Part shown: piece after piece, positions 47,435-58,074 of the stretch
How positions within the stretch are numbered: the stretch's first letter is position 1
Layout: each line of letters begins with the position of its first letter
DNA from: Parascedosporium putredinis
Taxonomy: Eukaryota > Ascomycota > Sordariomycetes > Microascales > Microascaceae
DNA length: 64,000 nt
Assembly (NCBI GenBank): GCA_949357655.1
Contig: CASHTG010000010.1
Span: 620,001-684,000, forward strand
Reading direction: 5' to 3'
The notes under the pieces: model-generated
What the model saw: only the letters and a program-made list of their open reading frames with translations
Database searches by the model: none
What the model was told of the DNA's origin: nothing
Position numbers and translations under genes: made by a program

Positions 47435-50098
47435 TTAAGCCCAAATCAGGAGGGCGAGCAAGGGGTAGAGCCCCACCAAGGCCGATCCATATCTAGAATT
47501 GCCGGCAGCGACCACCACATTTGATGGCGCAGCGGTGCCGGCGGACCTGGTGGCTGTTGTGAAAGTTGATGGACCGTCGTCGGGTTCGGCCACGCCCGGC
47601 GGGCAGTGCCAGTGGTCACCGTGGGCGACACACTCACCACTGTCATCACCATCATCGTCTGGATCCTCTGGAGTTGAGCCGGGCGGAGAGCTGGGCTCAG
47701 GGACTCCAGGAGGACAGTGCCAGTGATCACCGTGGGCAACGCACTCGTCGTCGTCGCCGGGCTCGTCGTCATCGCCGGGGTTGGTTGGCGAGTCACCAGG
47801 AGGGTTCGTCGGCTCAGGGACTCCCGGGGGACAGTGCCAGTGGTCGCCATGAGCAACGCACTCGCCGCCGTCGTCACCGGGCTCATCATCATCACCAGGG
47901 TCGGTGGGCGAGTCACCAGGAGGGCTCGTCGGCTCAGGGACTCCAGGAGGACAGTGCCAGTGATCGCCGTGGGCAACGCACTCGCCGTCGTCGTCGTCAC
48001 CGGGCTCATCATCGTCACCAGGGTCGGTGGGCGAGTCACCAGGAGGGCTCGTCGGCTCAGGGACTCCAGGGGGCAGTGCCAGTGGTCACCGTGGGCCGAA
48101 CAGGTCGCCGTGGGGGACGGCGATGGTGAGGACGGCGGGTCCGTGGGTTCAGGGACGCCGGGTGGGCAGTGCCAGTGGTCTCCGTGGGGAGAGCATGTAG
48201 CCCCGCCGGTAGGCGAGGGACCGGAGGATTCTGCGGGAGGGGGCGTGGTAGGTTCAGGGACACCCGGAGGACAATGCCAGTGGTCTCCGTGGGGGCTGCA
48301 TGTCTCTACAGCGGACGAGGAGGGTGCCGATGACTGAGGGGAGGTGTGGTTGGCTCAGGGACTCCAGGGGGCAATGCCAGTGATCTCCGTGAGGGGAGCA
48401 GGTCGCCGCATCAGACGAAGAGGGGTTCGAGGTTTCCGACGGCGGGGGCGTGGTCGGTTCAGGCACGCCCGGGGGCAGTGCCAGTGGTCCCCGTGAGGGC
48501 TGCACGTCGCTGCTGCCGACGAGGAAGGGGCCGATGACTGAGGTGGGGGTGTGGTAGGTTCGGGGACACCGGGGGACAGTGCCAGTGATCTCCGTGAGGG
48601 CTGCATGTTTCGACAGCGGACGAGGACGGCGCGGATGACTGGGGAGGAGGGGTAGTGGGCTCGGGCACGCCGGGCGGGCAATGCCAGTGATCACCGTGAG
48701 GAGAGCAGGTCGCTACGTCAGAGGAAGACGGGGTAGACGTCTCCGACGGTGGAGGAGTAGTAGGCTCAGGCACCCCGGGGGACAGTGCCAGTGGTCTCCG
48801 TGAGGGCTGCAGGTCTCTACTGCTGAAGAGGACGGGGCCGATGACTGGGGAGGGGGCGTGGTAGGCTCAGGGACTCCTGGGGGACAGTGCCAGTGATCTC
48901 CATGAGGGCTGCATGTCTCCGTAACAGGCGCGGAGGTGGACGAGGAAGCCGACGACTGGGACGGGGGCGTGGTGGGTTCCGACACACCGGGCGGGCAATG
49001 CCAGTGATCACCATGAGGGCTACACGTCTCCACCACGGAAGAGGACGACGACACTGGCGGCTGGGGGAGGGTAGTCGGCTCAGACACGCCAGGGGGCAGT
49101 GCCAGTGATCCCCGTGGGGACTGCACGTCTCCGTAACAGACGCGGAAGTGGACGAGGACGCCGAGGATTGGGAAGGCGGCGTGGTAGGCTCAGGTACACC
49201 CGGGGGACAGTGCCAGTGATCGCCATGAGGGCTGCATGTCTCCACCACGGACGAGGACGACGACACTGGCGGCTGGGGAGGAGGGGTAGTCGGCTCAGAC
49301 ACGCCGGGCGGGCAGTGCCAGTGGTCACCGTGAGGACTGCAGGTCTCTACGGCAGACGAGGACGACGCCGTCGACTGAGCGGGAGGAGTCGTGGGCTCTG
49401 GCACGCCGGGCGGGCAATGCCAGTGGTCCCCGTGGGGGCTGCATGTGGCCTCGGTGACGGAGCTAGACTGGGTAGGGTCTTGCGAGACGGTCACGGTAGG
49501 GGAGGGCTCACAGTGCCCTAAGGTGATGGAGTCTTGGTCAGCTTCTATTGCCTTGGCGGCACAAATGGGGGTTCTGCAATTTTGGAGACTTACAGTGGTC
49601 GCCGTGCGGGCTGCAGATCGACCCCGAAGGCGAGGGCGGGAGCGTTGGGGTGGTTGTCACCACGCAGCTGGTGGTGGGCACAAACTCGGTAAGGATGTTG
49701 TAACCCTCGGACGTAATGGCATTCGAGTCATAGTACTGAGTCGCGACGATGGTCCGTCCCGCCAAGATGGTGGTGGTGGAGAAGTACGCGACGGAATAGC
49801 CGGACCAGGTCACGCCCTCGGTCGAGTACTTGGAATTCATGGACGACCTCCACGGGATGTAGGGCGTGATGCTGGCGTCAATCCGGTAGATTGTCCGTGT
49901 GCTCGGGCTGGAAGACCGCGCGGTAGGCGGGTAATGTTAGCATGCTGGCCAATCTGAACAGTTCCAAATGGGGGCAACTTACAAGCAAGTGCTCACGGCG
50001 GGTGCTTGGGTGATGATTGGGTCATCCTGCGGCAAGCCGAGTGCCATCCATGACTGGATGGGCACCAGGAGAAGGGAGGCGATGGATGCTCTCAACAT
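47435..50098 (-). CDS. GPI-anchored surface protein with 19 Cys/His (C-x2-HGDHWHC) units
   Basis: Exons 50098-49983, 49907-49594 and 49517-47435 encode about 840 residues. Order: signal peptide (to about residue 20), an unrecognised N-terminal domain (to about 125), then 19 copies of C-x2-H-G-D-H-W-H-C spaced about 35 residues apart, and a hydrophobic GPI signal (G-L-Y-P-L-L-A-L-L-I-W-A). H-G-D-H-W-H is HxxHxH, the zinc-binding triad of streptococcal Pht proteins; the flanking Cys could add ligands. Fourteen units read C-S-P-H with Ser/Thr/Pro linkers, one C-S-A-H, and the last four C-V-A-H with acidic linkers (G-D-D-D-E). At least seven one-base losses break the frame, mostly where six G (C on the coding strand) become five. 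Metal binding is inferred; the family is otherwise unknown to me. Confidence 0.85.
47590..49625 (-). repeat. tandem coding repeats of about 100-120 bp, 19 units
   Basis: Each unit has the + strand core CAGTGCCAGTG (or CAATGCCAGTG), the complement of the His-Trp-His-Cys codons. Cores occur near 47600, 47720, 47830, 47950, 48070, 48170, 48270, 48380, 48480, 48580, 48680, 48790, 48890, 49000, 49100, 49210, 49320 and 49420; the nineteenth is split by an intron (49517/49594). Confidence 0.88.
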
Positions 50099-50232
50099 TC
50101 TGCTCTGCGGGTATGAATGACTGGCCAAAACCGTCAGTAGGAGCAAGGTAGGAGCCGCACGTTGCTGGAGGAGAGGACGTTTCCGCTTGAGCGAGTCAAA
50201 TCATTTCCGTTCTGCATCATGACAACCGCGAG

Positions 50233-50239
50233 CTTTATA
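50233..50239 (-). promoter_or_regulatory. TATA box of the 19-unit gene
   Basis: TATAAAG about 135 bases upstream of the ATG at 50098. Confidence 0.5.
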
Positions 50240-51307
50240 CTTTTTCTAACCTTCACTCAATGGCTGATGGAGACACCGGTGAAAGCGTGATTTTCCACCA
50301 AGAGAGGCGGGCCTGGAACCTTGATGCTCGCCACCACACGCATCGCGAGCCAACCGCATGGGAAATGACGTCTAAACAAGGCTCGGCCCCACACATCCCA
50401 ACGACGAAAAACCTCATGCAAAGTGATATCGAAGTGGGATGCACCCCTTGGTCCAGCAAACTATCGATTATGTGCATGCTATCGGGTGCAATATCGCTTC
50501 GCTCATTGGGAACGCGGTCCCGGGATCCCAGCTGCCAAGGCTGTAAGCCATCCGGGTCCTTCACGCAGAACACGAGCGAGGCGGCCGAGTTTGGGGAAGA
50601 GGACCCGAAAGCAGCATGGCTCCGGCCACTAGCATGCCATCCCATTCGAGAAGATGGGTGCGATGCTTCAACCTCTCCCGACTCTGTGGACATCCGGGTG
50701 CTCGCCGAAATGGTAGCGTGGGGTGACAATGCCCCACGAAATCTTGACAGCAGTGTTCCAAAAATGGCAACAAGCCCATCCCGAAGGATGAGAAAATGAA
50801 AAAAAGAAAAAAGTTTTTCTATGCATGCCGGGACAGAATAAATCGTGGGGGTGAATACAAGTAGGCACAAGCCTCCCAGCTTCCCAAGTTTATTCTGTCA
50901 CACTTTCGACAAACCGTGAGGATGGACGCCAAAGGGGTTATGGAGCTGGAAGCCTGAGCTTCCTCTCTCGGCCAGACTGATGTAACCCAAGGGTGGGATG
51001 AACGCATCGCGGTGTGAGGGGGAATGCAAATTTTGGGGACATGACAGCCCAAAAGGAGCGGAATTCGAACTTTTCATCTTAACTAGCGAAAGGATCTACA
51101 TGCCGCTCTTGGTAGCATCCATGGGTTTCTCAAGACACCACCAATGCTTCAACATCTTCAGATGGCAAAGGTAAGAGCCATCCAGGTGTTTCGAGCGCAC
51201 TGAGAATGATGCAGAGTGAGGGCAAGGAGTGGGATCGCATGAAGATAATGACGGGCTTCTAGGGAGCGTGAAGATAATGCATGCAGTTAGATGAAGATGG
51301 AAGAGAA

Positions 51308-51315
51308 TATAAAAG
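51308..51315 (+). promoter_or_regulatory. TATA box of the small secreted protein gene
   Basis: TATAAAAG about 110 bases upstream of the ATG at 51426. Confidence 0.6.
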
Positions 51316-51425
51316 GAATCATCCCAGACCAGATTCTCAAGAAAAGGGGAGCTATTCTTTGGTGCACATCCTCATCATCTTCCACTAGCAAATCTCTGCA
51401 ATATCAGCAACTCCCTTAGTTCACC

Positions 51426-51797
51426 ATGCTTCCCTCCACCTGCGGTCTCGTCCTCGCTTTCCTGGCATCTCAGGCCACGGCACTTGCCGTTCGAGTCCAG
51501 CCCAGGCAGAGCGACCCGTTCTGTGATGCTCTCTGGAGCGACATCCAGAGCCTGTTCCCCGGTCACGGTTGCACCAGGGGCACTGACGACTGCTTCTTCT
51601 GCTGCCCTCCCAGCCCCACCACTACTGACGAGCTGTGGGACACCATGACCGCCGAGAGCGAGGGCGAAGCTCCTTGCCACGCCCACGCGGACGATAGCCA
51701 GTGCCCTGGAAGCTCCACGGGCGCGAAGCAATCTTTCCACTGCGATGAGGATGAGGACCACCTTCGCTTCCTTGCCAAGCTTGCCCGCCGAAACTAA
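51426..51797 (+). CDS. small secreted Cys-rich protein (effector-like), 123 aa
   Basis: Single exon, frame intact. Residues 1-20 are a signal peptide. The mature part has eight Cys (33, 49, 56, 59, 60, 84, 93, 106), including C-F-F-C-C. Residues 84-93 are C-H-A-H-A-D-D-S-Q-C, followed by P-G. This has the C-x8-C spacing and shares A, His and Asp at equal positions with the repeated unit C-V-A-H-G-D-H-W-H-C-P of the divergent neighbour gene 1.3 kb away. The C-terminus is acidic then basic (C-D-E-D-E-D-H to A-R-R-N). No known domain. Size, secretion and Cys content fit a candidate effector or surface peptide; metal binding is inference. A good TATA box supports expression. Confidence 0.75.
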   Translation: MLPSTCGLVLAFLASQATALAVRVQPRQSDPFCDALWSDIQSLFPGHGCTRGTDDCFFCCPPSPTTTDELWDTMTAESEGEAPCHAHADDSQCPGSSTGAKQSFHCDEDEDHLRFLAKLARRN

Positions 51798-52350
51798 GTA
51801 AGTGACATTTCGGGTGCAGACTCTTATGGCACGTCCCATAGCTAACGGTTCCTGTTGTAATGAAAGAAACAGCGAGCTGGATTGCCCATGCTGCCGGTAC
51901 GGGCCATGTGTCTGACAGAGATGTGTGCCTAACCTCCCGGGAGCCCGTAAGAATGCCTAGGTTATGACCTTTTCCTTCCTCATCTCTCGGCGAGCGGGTT
52001 CAACACTCCGTCCGGCTCTGGGGGATGAGTCTTCTTGGCTGTTTTGCTGTTCAAGTGGCCACTTGAACACATTCTATACACAAATATATATGTCCTTGTC
52101 TTCCCAAGTCTCTCGATGAAATATTGGCGTGCACCGTGAGATGATTGATGTCCTCGAGGACCCGTTGAATTAGATTCCAGTTCAAGATTTCGAGTGACAT
52201 AAAGATGTTGATCCGAGTGAAAAGACTGCGTTCGTCTTGGCTGCAATAGGGCCGAAGTAGATAGAAGTACTTGAAGTTAGTCGTGATCCGGAACCCAAAA
52301 AAGACCCATTCAATAGTAGCGTTTTCGGCATTCGCAAAAAGAAACAAATG
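51798..52350. other. intergenic region
   Basis: 3' region of the small secreted gene; no gene seen. Confidence 0.6.
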
Positions 52351-52440
52351 GGGGCCAACCGGGGATTGAACCCGGGACCTCTCGCAACTTAGCAGAGGGT
52401 GTTACCCTAAGCGAGAATCATACCACTAGACCATCGGCCC
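52351..52440 (-). tRNA. tRNA-Pro(AGG) with an 18-nt intron
   Basis: Read on the minus strand: acceptor GGGCCGA pairs with TTGGCCC, the D-arm is TGGTCTAGTGGTATGA, the anticodon stem TCTCGC/GCGAGA encloses TTAGGG plus T, and the T-arm is CCGGGTTCAATCCCCGG. The anticodon is AGG. Eighteen extra bases (TAACACCCTCTGCTAAGT) sit just 3' of position 37, the standard site of eukaryotic tRNA introns. The mature length is about 72 nt. CCA is not encoded. Confidence 0.93.
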
Positions 52441-52899
52441 TTGTCTTGAAGACGTTTGTTCCTTGGCAGCGGGATCACCACAAGGCCTCATATTCATACC
52501 GATGCGTGGAAATTGGGAGCAGGGACGGAAGGAGTCATGTCGAAATCTCGCGAAACACCTCCCATTTGGGGATATTTTGAAAAGGTTTTTGATCGGTAAA
52601 GGGGTATCGGAAGTTTCTTAATTGGCGGGATCAAATGTGGAGAACCGGGGCCTAACCCGAACATGGCCATGTCGGCGAAGAGGATATCACTTAGTCTACA
52701 TGTAGGACTTCCACGATAGGGTATGTGCCTTCGAGTTTGGGTATCGTTTCTATTCATGATTATTTTGTATAAGGTACAAAATTGGATTCGCTATGCATGC
52801 CGAGCTTTCATTATTACCGTTCCTTGACAAAAATGCGCACTCCCCATTCCTCTCTTAGGTATTCTTCGGATTCGGATTCACTGAACCTCCTTGCACTAC
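52441..52899. other. intergenic region
   Basis: tRNA 5' flank and 3' region of the following secreted-protein gene; no gene seen. Confidence 0.55.
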
Positions 52900-55020
52900 T
52901 TAACCGACCTTGAACTTGAAGTAGGGAATATGGTGGTTCGGCCAGGGCAGCTCCTTGGGCCCATAGGGACACGAGTAAAACTCTGGATACGAAAAGGAGC
53001 CCTTGAAGCCGGATATCTCGTAGCGCTGCGTCTTCTGGCGACTGCAGGGCACGCTCATCGAGACGGTGCTCCACCGGCGGTAGCTGGACACACCGCTCTT
53101 GAAGCTGAACCTGCCGTCCTTGATGGGGAAGGCGTTGAGCACGGCCCCGAGGCCCTGGAGGGTGTTCGTGACATCGCGGAGGGGCTCGGAGATCTCGGTC
53201 CTGAGAAGGTCCTGGATCTCCTGGAGTCCGGCGGCCACGGGCGGCGAGAGGCTGCCGACGTTGGACCAATCCTTGGCAAGGAGGCCTTCGACGATGGCGC
53301 TCGAGGACTTGGCGACGCTGTCGTACTTGTTCACGAGGCGGACGACGGGGCCGATGCTGGATTGAGCTTTTCGCTGCGGCAGGCAACTCCTTGGTGATCT
53401 TGATCGACTCGATGATGTCCTGAATCTCGGTAATCTGGCCGGAAACAATGAGCTGGATGATGGTCTCGCTGTCGGGGATAGACTTGGCGACCTCGATGGT
53501 GGCGCGGGTGATGTCGATCATGCTCTCGACGGCGGCGGCGCCGTCGGTGGCGGCCTTTTTGCGTCTTTGAAGATTTGGATACCGGCGGCGGCTTCGGATA
53601 CTAGTTTTTGGCCGTTTTGTTAGCTTTGTTCTCCGCCAAGCAGCGTCTGCCCGGGCGTGCAGGTTGGGGCTATGAGGGAGCCGGGAAAAATCAAGCCCGG
53701 TGCGTGACCAGGTTACTGTACTCACCTTGCTGCATAAACGACGTGACCTCTCCAACCACGCAGTTGCCCGACTTGCAGGCCTTCTCCTCGATAGCCTTGA
53801 TCTTGGCAGGTAGTCCGTCGAGCCTGCTGACCAACACCTCAACCGACGCGCCGATTTTCTTGATCTGCTCCTCGATCTTGTCGAAGACGTTGATCCACTG
53901 GTTGAGTGCGGTGGTGATCTGCTTCTCCATGACTTCCTTGGACTTTTCGAGGTAGCGCACGAAAAAGGTGCCGATCGTGTCGCAGCTTCCGAGCACGCAC
54001 GCGCCGATGGCCGCAGCCAATTCACCGTAGGTCGCTAGATCGATCTATTGAGAAACGGGCCACAAGTCAGTATTCTCCTCCAGAGCGCGGAACTTGTATG
54101 GTTTGATGGAGATTTCGTCATAGTATTACCTCTGTGGCTTGAATGACTGTCCAGCCGTCGGTGGACGCAAGGTCGCCACGCATAACTTCTTCTTTGTTGT
54201 CTTTGACGTTGAAGCCGTTATCGATCGCGCACTGGCAGTCCAAGATTAGTAAGTTTTCTTTTATCACTAGCCTCTAGTTTAAGATACGGGCGGCGTGGAA
54301 TGGTTTTGTTAGATGTACCTTTTGCAGTTGCATAATCTCGCCGATCATGGCCGACGCGGCACCCGTCAGCGCGGAGCCGGAAGAGACGGACTTGAAGAGG
54401 TCTCTGCCAGCCATTTCGAAGAATTTGGGAAGGCAGTTGCACACGGCGCCGATGGTGTTGATGTACTGCTTTCCGACGTTGCCCATGGCCCCGCGTACTG
54501 TCTGGCAGATGTCGAGCTTTTTCGTGGTGATGGTGAGGCCGCATGGCGTGTCGATCCAAGTCTCTCTCGTCCCTGAGCAGTACGTGTATTGTTAGAAGCC
54601 TCCTCTCTTTGGCCAGTCCACTGCCCTCCCCGATTCACCTCCTACTCATAAAAGAAAACATACCGGGAGCGCATGTCCACCCTTTACAAGTCCGCCCGGG
54701 TTTCCGCCATGTTGGGCAAGGATAGTTGTACTCGAATTTCGTTTTGCACGGATCAGTCTGTAGAAGGAGAGAAGAGAAACAGGTTAGTCTTGAGGAGATG
54801 CCGATATCACCTAACTTGTCGACCGCTTTCTGTGGGCTGTCGAACGAACCTCGAAAAACTTGTTCTTGCACGTTTTCACTTTGGCTCCGGTAGGGATCGT
54901 GATGATGGCCTTGCAGTCGTAGATGCTCTTAATGCCGTTGCACACTCCCTCAATCGCATCGGCGGATAGCACCACCTGTGGAGTGAGGGAAAAGACTAAT
55001 AAGAAAGATAGGAGCTTCAT
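52900..55020 (-). CDS. secreted multi-exon protein of unknown family, Cys-rich head and helical tail
   Basis: Six exons (55020-54850, 54757-54664, 54572-54319, 54231-54130, 54044-53726, 53600-52900) join in phase, about 547 residues. Residues 1-19 are a signal peptide. The N-terminal third has about twelve Cys (V-C-N-G, Y-D-C-K, K-T-C-K-N, D-P-C-K, Y-P-C-P, R-T-C-K-G-W-T-C, T-P-C-G-L, D-I-C-Q, V-C-N-C-L-P). The centre is long amphipathic helices (V-M-E-K-Q-I-T-T-A-L-N-Q-W, I-E-E-Q-I-K-K-I-G-A-S-V). The C-terminus is aromatic-rich (P-N-H-H-I-P-Y-F-K-F-K-V-G). One A is missing near 53562 (six expected) and the frame shifts again near 53360. I do not recognise the family and assign no function. 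Confidence 0.75.
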
Positions 55021-58000
55021 GGTGTATGTCTCATAAGCCAGCGAGGTGACGATGCTCGACTCGACTCGCAAGAACGGACTTTTCGAGGATGGAATCAGCT
55101 GAAAGAACTGAGGCTGGCCTCTCTCCGCTTCTTATAGAACATACATCGAAGGGGAGGGGCGCTCTTCCCGTCATTTACACGATTTATGCCCCCGACGAGA
55201 ACTAGACCCCTTCAGGGCCTGGTCCATGCTCGAGAACCCACATGTGCATTGGGTTGAGCAAGACGAGTCTTGGGCGCAACCAATGGAACATCTCAGCTGG
55301 GTTTGCTGAATTGCTCGTTTGAAAGTCAAACCGTGACCAGCCACCGCCGTGTGCATTGACGAAGACCCGAACGGGAACGCCTGCATTCAGCTAGCGGAGG
55401 GCACTCGACAAACCCAGCCACACCCGAAAGCCCTTGAGCGAGGAAGTGCAGGGGGAAGTGCCGGTCTGGAAATTAACCTTTTCTTCCGCTACAGGCGTTT
55501 GGGCTTTTCCGTCTCTCGACCCTGTCGCACGCTTGTTTTCCTCCTTTCCGGTCTTTGATTCTCTCTTGGGAGAACAGGGATTTGAGTTTTTGTCCCTCTT
55601 GATCGAGAAAAAGGTCTCAGAAGTAGACTGTGCCCTGTCCTGTCAGAATGGTGCGAGAGGAGGGAGAGCGGAATGAAAATGGACGTGAACCTTGGGACGC
55701 GGGTGTTGGGCATTCCGCGCCAGAGGTCTTGGCCAGACTCTAGTTCAGTGGCGAGGTTTGCGGCTGAGCCTCCTTCATCCCAAACCACATGCCCATTGCA
55801 CCCTTTGCTTGCAACCCTTCGTTTGGGAAGCCCGCTTCTCATTCGCCCTAAACTTGTTCGTTCCAATATATTGCAGGCCTAGCGCTCTTGGCAGAGCTCG
55901 CTGGGCCACATTCCATTCCAGGCATGGGCGGAAAAGGACCAACGAAAAGCCATTTTTTTCATGATCTCGCTCTTTCAGGCCATCCTAACTCTTACTCGAC
56001 CGCCGTAGGGTTGAAGTGCGGAAATACCGCGAATGCCAAGCGGGTCACAGACCATGTCTGAAATGATTTTTCTCCCCTTTGTGCATGTCTTGGGACCAAG
56101 TACCGGTGGACGAATGGAGAGGATCCTCCGTAAATGGATAAAAGCAAGCTTATATTAATGAAGCTTAAAATTGATCCTCGGATCCACGAATTACCTGCCC
56201 TTGTTCGATGCTGTAAGGTTCCACTCACAATCGGTCAGGACAAGGAACAAGGTAAACATCGTGACTAAACCAACCACCATAAACCACATACATGATAAAA
56301 TTCGAAAAGAAATATGAAGAAAACGGGATGAAGAAACAAGTTGGGACCTGAGAATACCCCAGCAGGTCTATTCTACCTCGGTAGACCAGACATATATTAG
56401 ACCCGACGAAGCTTGAGAGGATTAACCCGACATTTGGTAATCAGCAGCTGTTTCATCAACACTTGCTTGTGCCTCTCACCCAGGCGCTGCTACATCACTC
56501 CCCACCCTTTGACAAGCCCTGTCCATACCGCTCAACGATTTCCTCTTGAACTTGGCTAGGGAAAGATTTAATAAAGTGGGTTGACAAATGCGGTTCATCA
56601 GCGAGACTGGTTCTCCATCCACAAGCGTACTTAGTGCTCTAGGTTGGGTCAGGCTGTAGCGGGTAATCTGGAGATTCTGTTGAAACGGCTAGCGCGTATT
56701 AGCTTGAAGACGTAGGCATCGGTATTAGGCGAAACGGAATGAAGAGGCGATGATCAGAAAATTCGACAGGTTGTGCTTCTCGGGCGACGCCGAGGAGGGG
56801 ATCCGAGAACCTATATGGAGGAAAGCCGGCAGACTCTAGAAACAGCGGGTAAACAAATCCAAGGGAAGAAGACAAACCGCTTTTATCAAAGAAATCCTCG
56901 GAATCCGCCGGATTGGATTACCAACTTGGCGTCCGCGAGTTGCTGAGGTGCTATTGGAAAACGGTTGCGATGCGATGCGGCAGGCCAAGAATCTCTTTAT
57001 CACACCGCGTGTGTATGCCCGATGTGAACAGCTTTTGACATCGAGTCCGGAGGATCTAGAACCGGAGAATAGACTTCTATTACCCCGGTACAAAAGGTCA
57101 ACAAGGGGGTGAAAGTGAGGCTGTTTTCCGCCTCATGGCGTCGACATGGCCTCAAGTCGAGCTAACGCGCTGAAGGCAAGGTTGGAGAGGGCCAAGGATA
57201 CATTTCGTCGTGCCCATGAGCCACAATGAAATCTTTCTGACCGTCAGCTTCCCGCCGAAGCTAGGCCGGCCAGGGTGGATTATTGACGACATGAAAAATA
57301 AGCTCAACACTGAGGTCCTCAAAACGATACGTGATACCTTTCAATGAAGCCTCGAGGAGCACGGCCGGGGCCACGAGTACTCAGACACTCGGATGGACCA
57401 CGATCGCTCCTCCACTCTTGGATGGAGGAGAGAATGGATGAGAACGAAATTCGAATTGCACTTTGATACTGGCCAAAGGTATTGGGATAGTGTACGACCT
57501 TTAATTTTCTCTTGATCCTAGCCCTCTTGATGCTAACCGTTGAATCCAAAGGTATCAAGATAGGCAGCCGAAGAGTAAGACAGAGAGAACTTTATCGAGG
57601 AAAGATTCCAATTTCTTTCCTTCATCATATGAGCTCAGTAAGATGGAATTGAGCAGATGTTTTTATATACCACATACCGAATCCTTAGTGTGAAAACGAA
57701 GATTTCGCGTTCTTCTCGTGGCTTCGCGGAAGCGTTTATAGAGCTCCTAAGTCATCTCGGAATGGTGAGCAGATGGCTGCCAGTGGCAGAAAGCTGGCGA
57801 CAGTTGTGTACGTTGTGCCGAGGAAGTCAAAACTTGAATCCCGAGTCTCGGAATGAATTACTGGCGTCACCCTTCATGCCGATCCCGAAAATACTTTTTC
57901 TCGCAAACCACCACACAACCTCCACCCTCATCGAGCCACCTGGTAACTGGTCGGGGCTTGCATTCCTGTTTTGCTGCTTTTTTCTTCTTTTTTTCCGACG

Positions 58001-58074
58001 GGATTTTTGATTCGCAGCTGGTAGTTGTGGTCTTCTGCAGCGGATTTTATTCCGGGCGCAGCCAGCTCGGCGAG
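55021..58074. other. 3 kb gene-poor divergent region
   Basis: No gene supported. Small frames such as 55489-55866 and 57657-58010 have no domain and overlap others. Confidence 0.5.
55131..55136 (-). promoter_or_regulatory. TATA-like element of the six-exon secreted gene
   Basis: TATAAG about 110 bases upstream of the ATG at 55020. Confidence 0.4.

Larger units (their letters stand above)
50099..51425. other. divergent intergenic region between two secreted-protein genes
   Basis: Carries a TATA element at each end (50233-50239 on minus, 51308-51315 on plus). The long overlapping frames at 50253-50870 are shadows of each other without domains. Confidence 0.55.

Noticed and set aside
47566..48337. 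+ strand frames of 187-206 codons in the repeat region
   Set aside because: Shadows of the minus-strand 19-unit gene; Arg/His- or Val/Gly-rich low-complexity translations.
47446..49521. Regular about 110-bp repeats resembling a CRISPR array or satellite
   Set aside because: The units translate into a conserved Cys/His protein motif with a signal peptide upstream and a GPI tail downstream, and the host is eukaryotic.
50253..50870. 205-codon minus frame and 179-codon plus frame
   Set aside because: Mirror images of each other in the divergent promoter region; no family features.
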